From Fibrobacter sp. (lineage in GTDB: Bacteria; Fibrobacterota; Fibrobacteria; Fibrobacterales; Fibrobacteraceae): a DNA stretch of 64,000 bases. The notes under the pieces were generated by a model. It searched no databases. It was not told the DNA's origin and was given only the letters and a program-made list of their open reading frames with translations. Every line of letters begins with the position of its first letter. Position 1 is the first letter of the stretch. The stretch covers positions 1-64,000 of the forward strand of contig JAKSIL010000012.1 of the NCBI GenBank assembly GCA_024398815.1, read 5' to 3'. The position numbers were made by a program, and so were the translations under genes. Shown here one piece after another: positions 42,738 to 50,717 of this stretch.

Positions 42738-43952
42738 TTACAGCTCTTTGTACAAGTTAAGTTGCCTCTGGAAACAATCGTTCCAGCTGAATTTTTCGGC
42801 ATATTGGCGGGCGTTCTGTTTCATGGCCTGCATGTCGGAATGGTAGAGTTCTACGATGGCGCTTGCAAGGGCCTGAGATGTACGTTCCTTGAGGATTGTA
42901 CCCGCTTTGGATTCCGTGACGTGTTCAAAGGCAGCACCTGCGGCGGCACCGACTTGGGCGTTGCCGCTAGCCATGCTTTCGAGAATCGAAAGACCGAAGG
43001 TTTCCCAGCCCGAGAGTGCAAGTCCCATGTCGACGCTTGCGTAGTAACGTGCCATTTCGTCGATGGAATTTACGAAGCCGATGTAGCGGACATGCTTGTA
43101 TTTGCTCGCCGCCGTTTCGACCAAGGGAAGGCTTGGACCCGTGCCTGCGAATACGATGGCGGGTTCGTGCCCTAGCTTTTCGGTGAGAATGTCGTAGGCC
43201 CCGAGTAGCAGGTCTATGCCTTTTTCGTTACAGTGCCTGTGGGGAAAGAACATGGTGAGTCGTTCGGGGACTCCCGCTTTCAGTTCGTTGACCAAGGCTT
43301 CGTCACGCTTCGTGGGCGAGAACATCTGGATGTCGCAGCCCAGCGGAATCCAACGAGGGTCGGGGAGTCCGTTCTTCTTGAGCCTTGCCATGGCTTCGCG
43401 CGATGACGCCTGGATGCAACGGAAATCCTTGAATTCCTTGCGGGCGTACCAGAAGGCTTCCTTGCGGCAGAATGTCCCAAGGCTCACTCCGAGTTTTTTG
43501 GCGACAGGCCTGCCGACATAGGTGACCGGAAAATCAGCGTGCCAGAATCCGACCAGCTTGGAATCAGGGCTCACCTTGCGCGCTGCACGGCGGACTACCG
43601 TCGGCAGAATGTAAGGGGATCCGACTTCAATGACCTGCGGTTTGTACTTTGTCAGTACAGGCTCAATCTGCGAAAGTCTCCACAGAAAACGGTATTCCCA
43701 GTTGCCGGGGAATTTAAAGGCTTCCACATGTTCGATAATCAGACTTTCGCTTTTCTTTTCCGTAAACGTTTTGGAATCGGGCATCACGAAAACCGAGAGA
43801 ATCCGTTCTTCGGGCGAACGTTCGGCGAGTCCTTCGTAAAAGGCCATCTTCTGCAGATGGTAACGACGGACACCACCACCGGATGGACTCCAGAAATTGT
43901 TGAAGTCTACGATGGTGAATTTGTTTTCGTTTCCTTGAATGTCTGTGTCCAT
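42738..43952 (-). CDS. GT4-family glycosyltransferase
   Basis: A 404-residue GT-B glycosyltransferase. The acceptor-domain start is FTIVDFNNFWSPSGGGVRRY with the Gly-rich loop; the linker region has WIPLGCDIQMFSP; the donor domain has FPHRHCNEKGIDLLL, AIVFAGTGPSLP and SGWETFGLSILESMASG with the paired Glu. The family includes mannosyl- and glucosyltransferases acting on lipids or polysaccharides; the substrate is unknown. Its ATG overlaps the preceding stop (TGATG). The sulfatase gene follows after a short gap, so both may act on one envelope glycan. Confidence 0.85.
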   Translation of the reverse strand: MDTDIQGNENKFTIVDFNNFWSPSGGGVRRYHLQKMAFYEGLAERSPEERILSVFVMPDSKTFTEKKSESLIIEHVEAFKFPGNWEYRFLWRLSQIEPVLTKYKPQVIEVGSPYILPTVVRRAARKVSPDSKLVGFWHADFPVTYVGRPVAKKLGVSLGTFCRKEAFWYARKEFKDFRCIQASSREAMARLKKNGLPDPRWIPLGCDIQMFSPTKRDEALVNELKAGVPERLTMFFPHRHCNEKGIDLLLGAYDILTEKLGHEPAIVFAGTGPSLPLVETAASKYKHVRYIGFVNSIDEMARYYASVDMGLALSGWETFGLSILESMASGNAQVGAAAGAAFEHVTESKAGTILKERTSQALASAIVELYHSDMQAMKQNARQYAEKFSWNDCFQRQLNLYKEL

Positions 43953-45835
43953 CAGGCTTCTTGCATCCTGTTGGATTCGGGGTCGATGAGAATTTCGCCC
44001 TTGTAGAGATTATTGTTGCCTAGACGCTGGGAGTTGACGGTAAGGGTCAGTTTTCCATCCTTGGATTCAAGCCAGTAGGTGGCGTCGGAATCGCGAAGGT
44101 AGGGGCGCGGACCGACCAATGTCCCGTTGTTGTCGATAAGCTCGCCACCGAGGAACAGCGGAATGTCGAGAGCCTTGTAGAGGTCGAGCATCACCGAAGA
44201 CCTGCGCTCGTGAATGTCCGAAAGGTCGGGCCTGTCGGTAATCTTCAGATGATCGATGCCGTCGATAATCACAATCAGGTCGGGATGGTCTTTCTGTTCG
44301 TCTTTGAGCACTTTCATCAGTTCGGTGTTGTCGAACAGAGGCTGGTCTTCCCAAATTTCAAGGCGGTTGTCGCGCACGTATCCCATGAGATCGCGTGTTG
44401 CTTGCAAGGTCATTTCGTTTACGTTCTCATCGGCATTCTGCTTGCGGACGGCCAGTACGGAGGATCCCGTCATCATGGCTACCATGCGGTCGAATATTTG
44501 ACGGCGCGGTGTCTCGAGGGCGATGTAGATTATCTTGAGTTGTGGATTGCTTTGCAGCAAGTCCAGGGCGAGGCTTGTGAGCAACGTGGTCTTGAGTCCG
44601 AACGGGCTCGACGAAACGTAGAAGCAGCCCGACTGGATTCCGTCGATTTCCTGCCTCAGTCTCGGGAACGTGTTCAGTGCGTAGCCCACGTTCAAATCGG
44701 GAGGGCACCCCATGGCATTGTCGTAGTTTTCCTTGATGTCCTGCAACAGCATGGAACGGCGGTGCGTGTGTACGGTGTCGATTTCCGTTTGCTCGATAAG
44801 CGAAAGAATCTGGTCGGCTCCGTCCTTGCATACCAGATGGTCGACGGTTTCGTCCTTCGGAAGCACAATCGACTTGAATTTGAGATTCAGGGATTCCGCC
44901 ATTTTCAGGTAACGCTGGATGCGGAATTCCTGTTCCCTGCGGTTGGCTTCGCGGCGCAAGAGGAGCGTCACGGATTCGGCGCCGCAGGCCTTGAGTTTTA
45001 ACAGGTGGCTTTCGGTAAGCTCCTGGAACATTGTGGAAACTACGCCAGGGATGCCGGCGAGGTCAGCGGTCAAGGCGTCGAAGAGGCCTTCCACGATAAT
45101 CGGGTTTTCGTTTTCCGCCTGGATGTTGAAAGGAATGTCGCTCGGACCGGAGGCGTAGGAAACGTAGGGATTGCTCTTGCCGTCGTCTTCCATGAGACGT
45201 CCGTAAACGGAGTGGATGAGTCCCTTGGAGTTTCTGGCCGGGATGGTGATGCGGGGTTCGCGGTAGGCTTCGAGGTTGTCCAGGTAGAAACTGATCTGGT
45301 GACGTTCGATTCCCGAGAGCATGCAGTAGCTCACGAACGGTTCGGGATCGCCGCTGTAGTAGCCGATGCCGTAAAGCTGAGCTTGACCAATGCTCCATCC
45401 GCGGCTAGCGAGGTATTCTGCAGAAGAGGGACTCTTGCAGGCTGCCCAGTGGCAGTAGCGCACAAAACTGTCTAGTACTTTGGATTTTTCACCGCCGATT
45501 TCCTTGATCCACGGATGTTCCTCTTGCAGGGGGTCCTGCTGTTCTGGTTCCTGGGCCCCTAAAAAGTCGAGAGCTTCGGCGCGCGCTTGCGTTTCTTCCA
45601 TTCCGTTGAAACGATTGCGCATTACAAATTCGATCAAGTCGCCTTCGCTTTCGCATTGCAGGCAGCGGTAGCGCCAGTAACCTAGGGCGTCATAGAAAAA
45701 AAGCGAATTTTCTTCGGGTGCGTGGAACGGACAGCATGCAATAAGATTCCTGCCCCAGCGATTCAGGGGAATGCCCAATTGCCTTGGATGGGTCTTGGAA
45801 CGCATTAATCCGGCTTGTTCTTGATCTATCAGCAT
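43952..45835 (-). CDS. Twinkle/T7-gp4-like Toprim primase-helicase with altered catalytic motifs
   Basis: A 627-residue protein with three parts. A CHC2-type zinc finger lies at about 34-75 (ACCPFHAPEENSL, YRCLQCESEGDLIEF). A Toprim domain at about 225-345 keeps the acidic motif (PIIVEGLFDAL) but has LLLRREANRRE where active primases have the D-x-D motif. A DnaB/RecA-type ATPase domain runs from about 375 (NTFPRLRQEIDGIQSGCFYV), where the P-loop reads SSSPFGLKTT instead of G-x-G-K-T, with Walker B LIVIIDGIDH. Residue loss in both domains suggests reduced primase and changed ATPase activity. No phage genes are nearby; it is divergent from ruvC and cotranscribed with a GT4 gene. Confidence 0.75.
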   Translation of the reverse strand: MLIDQEQAGLMRSKTHPRQLGIPLNRWGRNLIACCPFHAPEENSLFFYDALGYWRYRCLQCESEGDLIEFVMRNRFNGMEETQARAEALDFLGAQEPEQQDPLQEEHPWIKEIGGEKSKVLDSFVRYCHWAACKSPSSAEYLASRGWSIGQAQLYGIGYYSGDPEPFVSYCMLSGIERHQISFYLDNLEAYREPRITIPARNSKGLIHSVYGRLMEDDGKSNPYVSYASGPSDIPFNIQAENENPIIVEGLFDALTADLAGIPGVVSTMFQELTESHLLKLKACGAESVTLLLRREANRREQEFRIQRYLKMAESLNLKFKSIVLPKDETVDHLVCKDGADQILSLIEQTEIDTVHTHRRSMLLQDIKENYDNAMGCPPDLNVGYALNTFPRLRQEIDGIQSGCFYVSSSPFGLKTTLLTSLALDLLQSNPQLKIIYIALETPRRQIFDRMVAMMTGSSVLAVRKQNADENVNEMTLQATRDLMGYVRDNRLEIWEDQPLFDNTELMKVLKDEQKDHPDLIVIIDGIDHLKITDRPDLSDIHERRSSVMLDLYKALDIPLFLGGELIDNNGTLVGPRPYLRDSDATYWLESKDGKLTLTVNSQRLGNNNLYKGEILIDPESNRMQEA

Positions 45836-45925
45836 AATAGCCTCCAGTACGAAATCTAATAAAGAAATGCGTTAAAGATTTTATTTTTTGGGGAGACGCA
45901 TTGCAAATTATCTAGTTTTTAGGGC

Positions 45926-46495
45926 ATGGTTATTCTCGGTATCGACCCAGGTTCTATTACTACAGGCTATGCTCTGCTCAACAATGAGGAAACAGGCACG
46001 ACTGTCTTGGAGTATGGCGTATTGCATGCTCCTGCGAATCACAGCCTGGAAGACCGACTGCTCCATATTGTTTCAAAACTCGAGGAACTGCTAGACAAGT
46101 ACAAACCCCAGGCCTTGGCGATGGAAGGCGTGTTCTTTGCGAAGAACGCGAAGAGCGCCCTTGTGCTTGGGCACATTCGCGGAGCGGTGCTTGTGGCCTG
46201 CCGAAAAAGGGGAATGACCTTCAACGAATATCCGCCGAGCCTCGTGAAGCAGGCCGTGACTGGCGACGGAAGCGCCTCCAAGGAAAAGGTCGCGAACATG
46301 GTGTTTGCGCAACTGGGCATACAGTCTTCGGATTTGCCGTTGGATGCTTCCGATGCCCTCGCTATTGCTTGGACCCACTCCCATCCGAATCCGTTGAATG
46401 CCGTTCTTAAAAGGAAAAGTTCCGGGAAAAAGAAAAAGGCTTCGGTGCAGGCCTGGAAAGCCCTTATCGAAAAAATGGGAGGGAATGTACAATGA
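45926..46495 (+). CDS. ruvC: Crossover junction endodeoxyribonuclease RuvC
   Basis: RuvC cleaves Holliday junctions. The acidic catalytic residues Asp7 (GIDPGS), Glu67 (AMEGVFF), Asp140 and Asp143 (LDASDALAIAWTH) are intact. At 189 residues it is slightly longer than E. coli RuvC, with a basic C-terminal tail (KRKSSGKKKKAS). It heads an operon with two cell-wall peptidases through an ATGA overlap. ruvA and ruvB are not in the window. Confidence 0.96.
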   Translation: MVILGIDPGSITTGYALLNNEETGTTVLEYGVLHAPANHSLEDRLLHIVSKLEELLDKYKPQALAMEGVFFAKNAKSALVLGHIRGAVLVACRKRGMTFNEYPPSLVKQAVTGDGSASKEKVANMVFAQLGIQSSDLPLDASDALAIAWTHSHPNPLNAVLKRKSSGKKKKASVQAWKALIEKMGGNVQ

Positions 46496-47172
46496 TGCTT
46501 GATGGCGTAGATTTGTCCCCGTATGGAATGCAAAACGAAAATCTCGTTGAAGTGCAAAACGGATATCTTGTCGATTCCTCCATCGTTCCGTTTTTGAATA
46601 AATTAACAGAATCGGCAAAGAACTCCGGTTTTGAATTGCGAATCGAGTCGGCGTACCGTCCTTTCGAGAAACAGCTCTCGATATGGAACCGCAAGGCACG
46701 CGGCGAACTGCCTTTGCTTTCGGCCACGGGCGAGCCCATGGAAGTCCCCAAGGACGAAGAAGAACTCACATATGCCATCTTGACGTGGTCGGCTTTGCCG
46801 GGGGCGAGCCGCCATCATTTGGGAACCGACATTGATGTTGTCGATGGTGCCTCGTGCCCCGAAGGCTACGAAGTCGAACTCACTCCTGCCGAGTGCTCGG
46901 GAATGTTTGCGAAATTCCATCAGTTCCTGTCGAACGCCATCGAAAAGGATGAATCCTTTGGGTTCAATCGAGTGTTCGTCCCTGGTCGTGGAAAAATTCG
47001 TCCGGAGCAGTGGCATGTCGCGCACCTGCCCACGTCGCGAAAAAAATTGGAAAAATTTTCGCTGGACGTCCTCAGGCGGATTTACGAACAGTCCGACATG
47101 GCCTGCAAAAAGTTTGTCCTCGCCAATCTTGAAAAACTGGCGGAAGACTACATCTATCCGTACTTCGTATAA
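46492..47172 (+). CDS. M15-family D-Ala-D-Ala carboxypeptidase (VanY-like)
   Basis: The zinc-peptidase M15B pattern is clear: RIESAYRPFEKQLSIW, SRHHLGTDIDVVD (Zn His and Asp) and EQWHVAH (catalytic Glu and Zn His). It lacks an evident signal peptide, so it may act in the cytoplasm on recycled muropeptides, or be exported by other means. That fits its neighbour, an MpaA-like amidase. Start ATG overlaps the ruvC stop by four bases. Confidence 0.85.
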   Translation: MMLDGVDLSPYGMQNENLVEVQNGYLVDSSIVPFLNKLTESAKNSGFELRIESAYRPFEKQLSIWNRKARGELPLLSATGEPMEVPKDEEELTYAILTWSALPGASRHHLGTDIDVVDGASCPEGYEVELTPAECSGMFAKFHQFLSNAIEKDESFGFNRVFVPGRGKIRPEQWHVAHLPTSRKKLEKFSLDVLRRIYEQSDMACKKFVLANLEKLAEDYIYPYFV

Positions 47173-47198
47173 ATTTTGCAAGGAATGCGCGAAACCGT

Positions 47199-47897
47199 AT
47201 GAATTTTAGAACTGAAACCCGTGGCGTTCTGCAAATGAAAAGTGAAACCTACGGAACGTCTGTGTTGGGTGCTCCGCTAAGGTATTTTCCCTGTTCGTCG
47301 GAATGCGAATTGTTGGTTGTCGCAGCCATTCACGGTGAAGAGGCCGAGACGACTTTTTTGCTGAGCCGCGCTTTGCGGGCCTTTGACAAGAATTTCAAAG
47401 CCGTTTCGGTAGTCCTCTGTGCGAATCCCGATGGAGTAGCCTTGGGAACCCGCGGAAATGCGAATGGTGTCGACTTGAACCGCAATTTCCCGACGCGGAA
47501 TTGGAGTGGCGACGGCGTTCTTTCGAGGTCCGTACTCGAGGCTTCTCGCGATACTTTGCTCTCGACAGGCTCTTGCCCCGGTAGTGAACCCGAAACGCAG
47601 GCTCTGGTGCGCCTAGCGAGCCTTTTGAAGCCGAAATCCATCTTGTCGGTGCATTCTCCTATCGGATGCATTGATGCGCCGGAAAGGACTCCTCTCGTCG
47701 ATTCCCTCCAGACCGTGTTCGGACTTCCTTGGGTGGCGGATATCGGATATTCGACTCCGGGGAGCTTTGGCACATGGTGCGCAGAAAATGGCGTGGAATG
47801 CGTGACGCTTGAACTTCCGAGACTTGCTCCGGAGCTTCTGTTCGAACGCTTTGGCGAAGGTCTGGCACGTTTCCTCGAAACATTCGATTGCCGCTGA
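47199..47897 (+). CDS. mpaA: MpaA-like M14 carboxypeptidase (murein peptide amidase)
   Basis: A 232-residue M14 zinc carboxypeptidase. The zinc ligands lie in AAIHGEEAE and LSVHSPIG; RGNANGVDLNRNFPTRNW is the substrate-binding segment; the catalytic Glu is in CVTLELPRL. This short form without signal peptide is like MpaA, which removes mDAP from the murein tripeptide in the cytoplasm during wall recycling. The preceding gene encodes an M15 peptidase, so the two probably act in sequence on muropeptides. A terminator follows. Confidence 0.85.
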   Translation: MNFRTETRGVLQMKSETYGTSVLGAPLRYFPCSSECELLVVAAIHGEEAETTFLLSRALRAFDKNFKAVSVVLCANPDGVALGTRGNANGVDLNRNFPTRNWSGDGVLSRSVLEASRDTLLSTGSCPGSEPETQALVRLASLLKPKSILSVHSPIGCIDAPERTPLVDSLQTVFGLPWVADIGYSTPGSFGTWCAENGVECVTLELPRLAPELLFERFGEGLARFLETFDCR

Positions 47898-47903
47898 AAT
47901 TGC

Positions 47904-47932
47904 AAAAAAAAGACGCACCCGACGGTGCGTCT
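47904..47932. terminator. Bidirectional terminator between mpaA and pssA
   Basis: Arms AGACGCACC (47911-47919) and GGTGCGTCT (47924-47932) with a 4-base loop. On the minus strand the stem runs into TTTTTTTG, a strong terminator for pssA. On the plus strand the tail is weaker. Confidence 0.88.
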
Positions 47933-47952
47933 TAAACTTTGAAAAGAGTAGC

Positions 47953-48741
47953 CTATTCTTCTTTGCTTGCGGCTGCTTCTTCGATAATCTTGCTGCGCTG
48001 TACGAGACCGACGGCGAAACCGATGACCATGTAGCAGGCGACAAGCACCAACAGATATTCCAGAAGAATCATCTTTTCGGAGATGAACATGAAGCCAGCA
48101 ACGTAGGTGATTACGATGAGTACGGCCTGAAACAGATTGAAAGCCTTGTTCTTGCGCGGTTGCAGCTTGGGCAAGAAAAGCGGACTTACCATCAAGACAC
48201 CGGTCACGAGCATCACCAGAACGGGAATGTAGATGGTGCCGCAGTCGGCGTTGGCGAAAATGCCCTTGTTCTTGAGGAACACGACGAGGATGGCATTCAC
48301 CGCACCGGCGAAGGTGGACGGAAGACCGGAAAAATGGTGATGGTAGCAATCGGAATCGCAGGCGTTGTACTTGGCGAGGCGCATTGCGGCGCAAAGTACG
48401 TACACGGAAAAGCAGACTGCCATCAAGGGAATGTTGGCGTCGAAGAAACTGGGGGCAAGAGCCTTGTAGGTGGTGAGAATGCAGAATGCGGGGGCGAGAC
48501 CGAAGGCGATGAGGTCGGCGAGGCTGTCGAACTGGGCGCCGAATTCGGAGCTGGCGTTTACCAGTCTGGCGGCAAAACCGTCAAGCTTGTCGAGAAGCAC
48601 GCAGAGGATGATGAAGTACGCACCCATGAGTGTAGGGTCTTTTGTCGCGAAAGTTCCCGTGGCCCAGCAAATCGAAAATACGCCAAGTAAAAAGTTCATG
48701 CTGGTAAATGCGTTTGGTAAAATAAAGCGCGTTTTTTTCAC
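47953..48741 (-). CDS. pssA: CDP-diacylglycerol-serine O-phosphatidyltransferase
   Basis: Makes phosphatidylserine, the precursor of phosphatidylethanolamine, at the inner membrane. The CDP-alcohol phosphotransferase signature D-G-x2-A-R-x8-G-x3-D-x3-D is exact (DGFAARL ... EFGAQFDSLAD). Six to seven hydrophobic helices are seen in 262 residues. A Lys/Glu-rich C-terminus ends the protein. It is separated by a terminator from the peptide-binding protein gene upstream. Confidence 0.94.
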   Translation of the reverse strand: MKKTRFILPNAFTSMNFLLGVFSICWATGTFATKDPTLMGAYFIILCVLLDKLDGFAARLVNASSEFGAQFDSLADLIAFGLAPAFCILTTYKALAPSFFDANIPLMAVCFSVYVLCAAMRLAKYNACDSDCYHHHFSGLPSTFAGAVNAILVVFLKNKGIFANADCGTIYIPVLVMLVTGVLMVSPLFLPKLQPRKNKAFNLFQAVLIVITYVAGFMFISEKMILLEYLLVLVACYMVIGFAVGLVQRSKIIEEAAASKEE

Positions 48742-48776
48742 GATGGTACTCCTTTGAAGGGTTGCCTCAAAAATAC

Positions 48777-48809
48777 ATAAAAACGCGCCAAAAGGGCGCG
48801 TTTTTTTTG
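48777..48809 (-). terminator. Terminator after the substrate-binding protein gene
   Basis: AACGCGCC and GGGCGCGTT with a four-A loop, flanked by A and T tracts (48777-48809), between the 48820 gene and pssA. Confidence 0.9.
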
Positions 48810-48819
48810 TTAAAAAAAT

Positions 48820-50592
48820 CTATTTGACGGGTTGAATTTGCCAAAGAGCTTTGACACCGGCCGCAATAATCAGGTGCTGCGGAGGTGCATACGGATTTTC
48901 TTCGGTGGGGAAGTTTGTCCAGTGCTTCGTGGAGAACTGGTAGTACTGCGACGGACGATACATGATGGGAATGACCGGAATGGTTTCCATGAAAATCTTG
49001 TTCAGTTCGCGGTATGCGGCAGTCAGTTCCTTCTGGTCCGTGATGGCAGGAATCTTGGCAAGTAATTTGTTCGCATTTTCGTTCTTGTAACGACCCTGGT
49101 TTGCAAAGGCGTCTTCGCCTACCGGTCTGTAGCTTACGGAGCCCATGACCTGGTCGAAACGGGCCCACGGCGTGGCTGCGGAGATTTCTGTGGTCTGCGT
49201 CTTCATGGCGAGGTCGAACGTGCCCTGGCGCAAGTCCTTGTCCCACACGCTGTAGTCCACGAACTTTTCTTCGGCGGGGATTCCGACTTCCTGGAACGAA
49301 GCTACGATAACCTTGATGGCGTCTTCCCAGTCGGTCCAGCCCGAGGGGCATTCTATGTAGATGGTGCGCATGGGCTTACCGCTCTTGTCGAGCATTACGC
49401 CGTCGCTGTTCCAGCTATAGCCTGCATCGGTAAGAATCTTCTTCGCGGTTTCAACATTGAATCCGTAACCGACCTTGGCTGCGTCTTCCTTGTTGAAGAA
49501 TTTTTCCTCGGACCCGAAGGGGAGGATGAACCCGGCCTGGACTTCAGGCGTGTAGTTCGAAATGGCGCGAGCCTTGATCTTTTCGAAGTTGATGGAGTAG
49601 GTCATTGCCTTGCGGAAAGCCACGTCGTCGAACGGCGGGTTCTGGTGGGCGATGAACAAAGTGGTAATGGACCTGGGGAGGTGGTACGGTTCGTTTCTGC
49701 TCCAGGCGCGGATGCTGTCGCGAGCCTTGTCCCAGATGCGCGGCAAGAACACGGACGACACATCGAGGTTGCCCTTGGTCATGGCGCTGTTGAAATGGTT
49801 GTTTCCGTTGTAAAGGGAATGGATGATGTACTTGGGTGCGGGCATCTTGCCTTCGTACTTTACGTTGCCCCAGTAGTTGTCCTGCCTTTCAAGTACGATC
49901 TTGTCGGGAGAATACTTCTTGAGGTTGTACGGACCGGATACGACGGGGTTTGCGTCGTTCTTGAAGTTCGTGATGACAGAGTAGTCGTAGGTCTTGCCCT
50001 TTTTGGCGTCGTTGATGATAGGCTCGAAAACGGACTTCGGCAAAATGGAAGTCTCGGCGATGGCGTTCAAAATGATGAGCGGATTCAGATTGTTCTTGGC
50101 GAAGGTGAAGACGATGTTGTTGTCGCCTGTGGCCTTGACGGATTCCAGGTATTCCCAGTTGCCGTGACGCGGCGTGGGGAGGATGGAATCGACCATGAAG
50201 GAGAATACGACGTCGTCGACCGTCACTGGCTGTCCGTTGTTCCACTTGGCTCTCGGATCCAGGTGCACGGTAATGTCGTTGGCGGTCTGCTTATAGCCGT
50301 CGGCAAGCATCGGTTCAAGAACGCCGTCCAACTGGTTCGTGGTCATCAGTGTTTCGTACATCAGGCGAACGTTCCCGTCGATGGGGAAGTTCGGATCATA
50401 GTCCAACGGGTTGAACGAGGCCGGAGGTGCCCAGTCAAAGCCGCCGATGTAAAGTGTTTCGGACCGCGGAAATTCAGAATCGTCAGCAACGTCCTGATCT
50501 TGCTTAGTGTCCTTGCATGCGACGAAGCCTACCATCGATAAAACGATGGCCGACCTGCCGATGATACCTAAAAAGCTCTTTTTCTCTGTCAT
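48820..50592 (-). CDS. ABC-transporter substrate-binding lipoprotein, peptide family
   Basis: A 590-residue solute-binding protein of the OppA/DppA group (SBP_bac_5). The N-terminal hydrophobic stretch FLGIIGRSAIVLSMVGFVAC ends at a lipobox Cys. Family landmarks: VRLMYETLMTTNQLDGVLEP, YKQTANDITVHLDPRAKWNN, PVTVDDVVFSFM, GPYNLKKYSPDKIVLERQDN and the C-terminal FPTEENPYAPPQHL. Permease and ATPase genes are not adjacent, so it is an orphan or works with a distant transporter. A promoter region of about 120 AT-rich bases precedes it. Confidence 0.9.
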   Translation of the reverse strand: MTEKKSFLGIIGRSAIVLSMVGFVACKDTKQDQDVADDSEFPRSETLYIGGFDWAPPASFNPLDYDPNFPIDGNVRLMYETLMTTNQLDGVLEPMLADGYKQTANDITVHLDPRAKWNNGQPVTVDDVVFSFMVDSILPTPRHGNWEYLESVKATGDNNIVFTFAKNNLNPLIILNAIAETSILPKSVFEPIINDAKKGKTYDYSVITNFKNDANPVVSGPYNLKKYSPDKIVLERQDNYWGNVKYEGKMPAPKYIIHSLYNGNNHFNSAMTKGNLDVSSVFLPRIWDKARDSIRAWSRNEPYHLPRSITTLFIAHQNPPFDDVAFRKAMTYSINFEKIKARAISNYTPEVQAGFILPFGSEEKFFNKEDAAKVGYGFNVETAKKILTDAGYSWNSDGVMLDKSGKPMRTIYIECPSGWTDWEDAIKVIVASFQEVGIPAEEKFVDYSVWDKDLRQGTFDLAMKTQTTEISAATPWARFDQVMGSVSYRPVGEDAFANQGRYKNENANKLLAKIPAITDQKELTAAYRELNKIFMETIPVIPIMYRPSQYYQFSTKHWTNFPTEENPYAPPQHLIIAAGVKALWQIQPVK

Positions 50593-50717
50593 ATGAACAT
50601 CACACGAAAAAATTTAACCCTGTGATAAAAATGTAGTGTCTTTTCAACAAAATAACAACTAAAACTTGCTAATTACTACCCCAAAATGGAGTGTATTTTG
50701 TGTGTTTTTCTTTTTTT

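Noticed and set aside
43952..45835. The organism's normal DnaG or DnaB
   Set aside because: The Toprim DxD and P-loop are altered and the fusion layout differs from both; standard replicative genes are presumably elsewhere.
45866..45902. Inverted repeat AATGCGT/ACGCATT between the primase-like gene and ruvC
   Set aside because: Seven-base arms 23 bases apart in an AT-rich divergent region; too weak to call a site.
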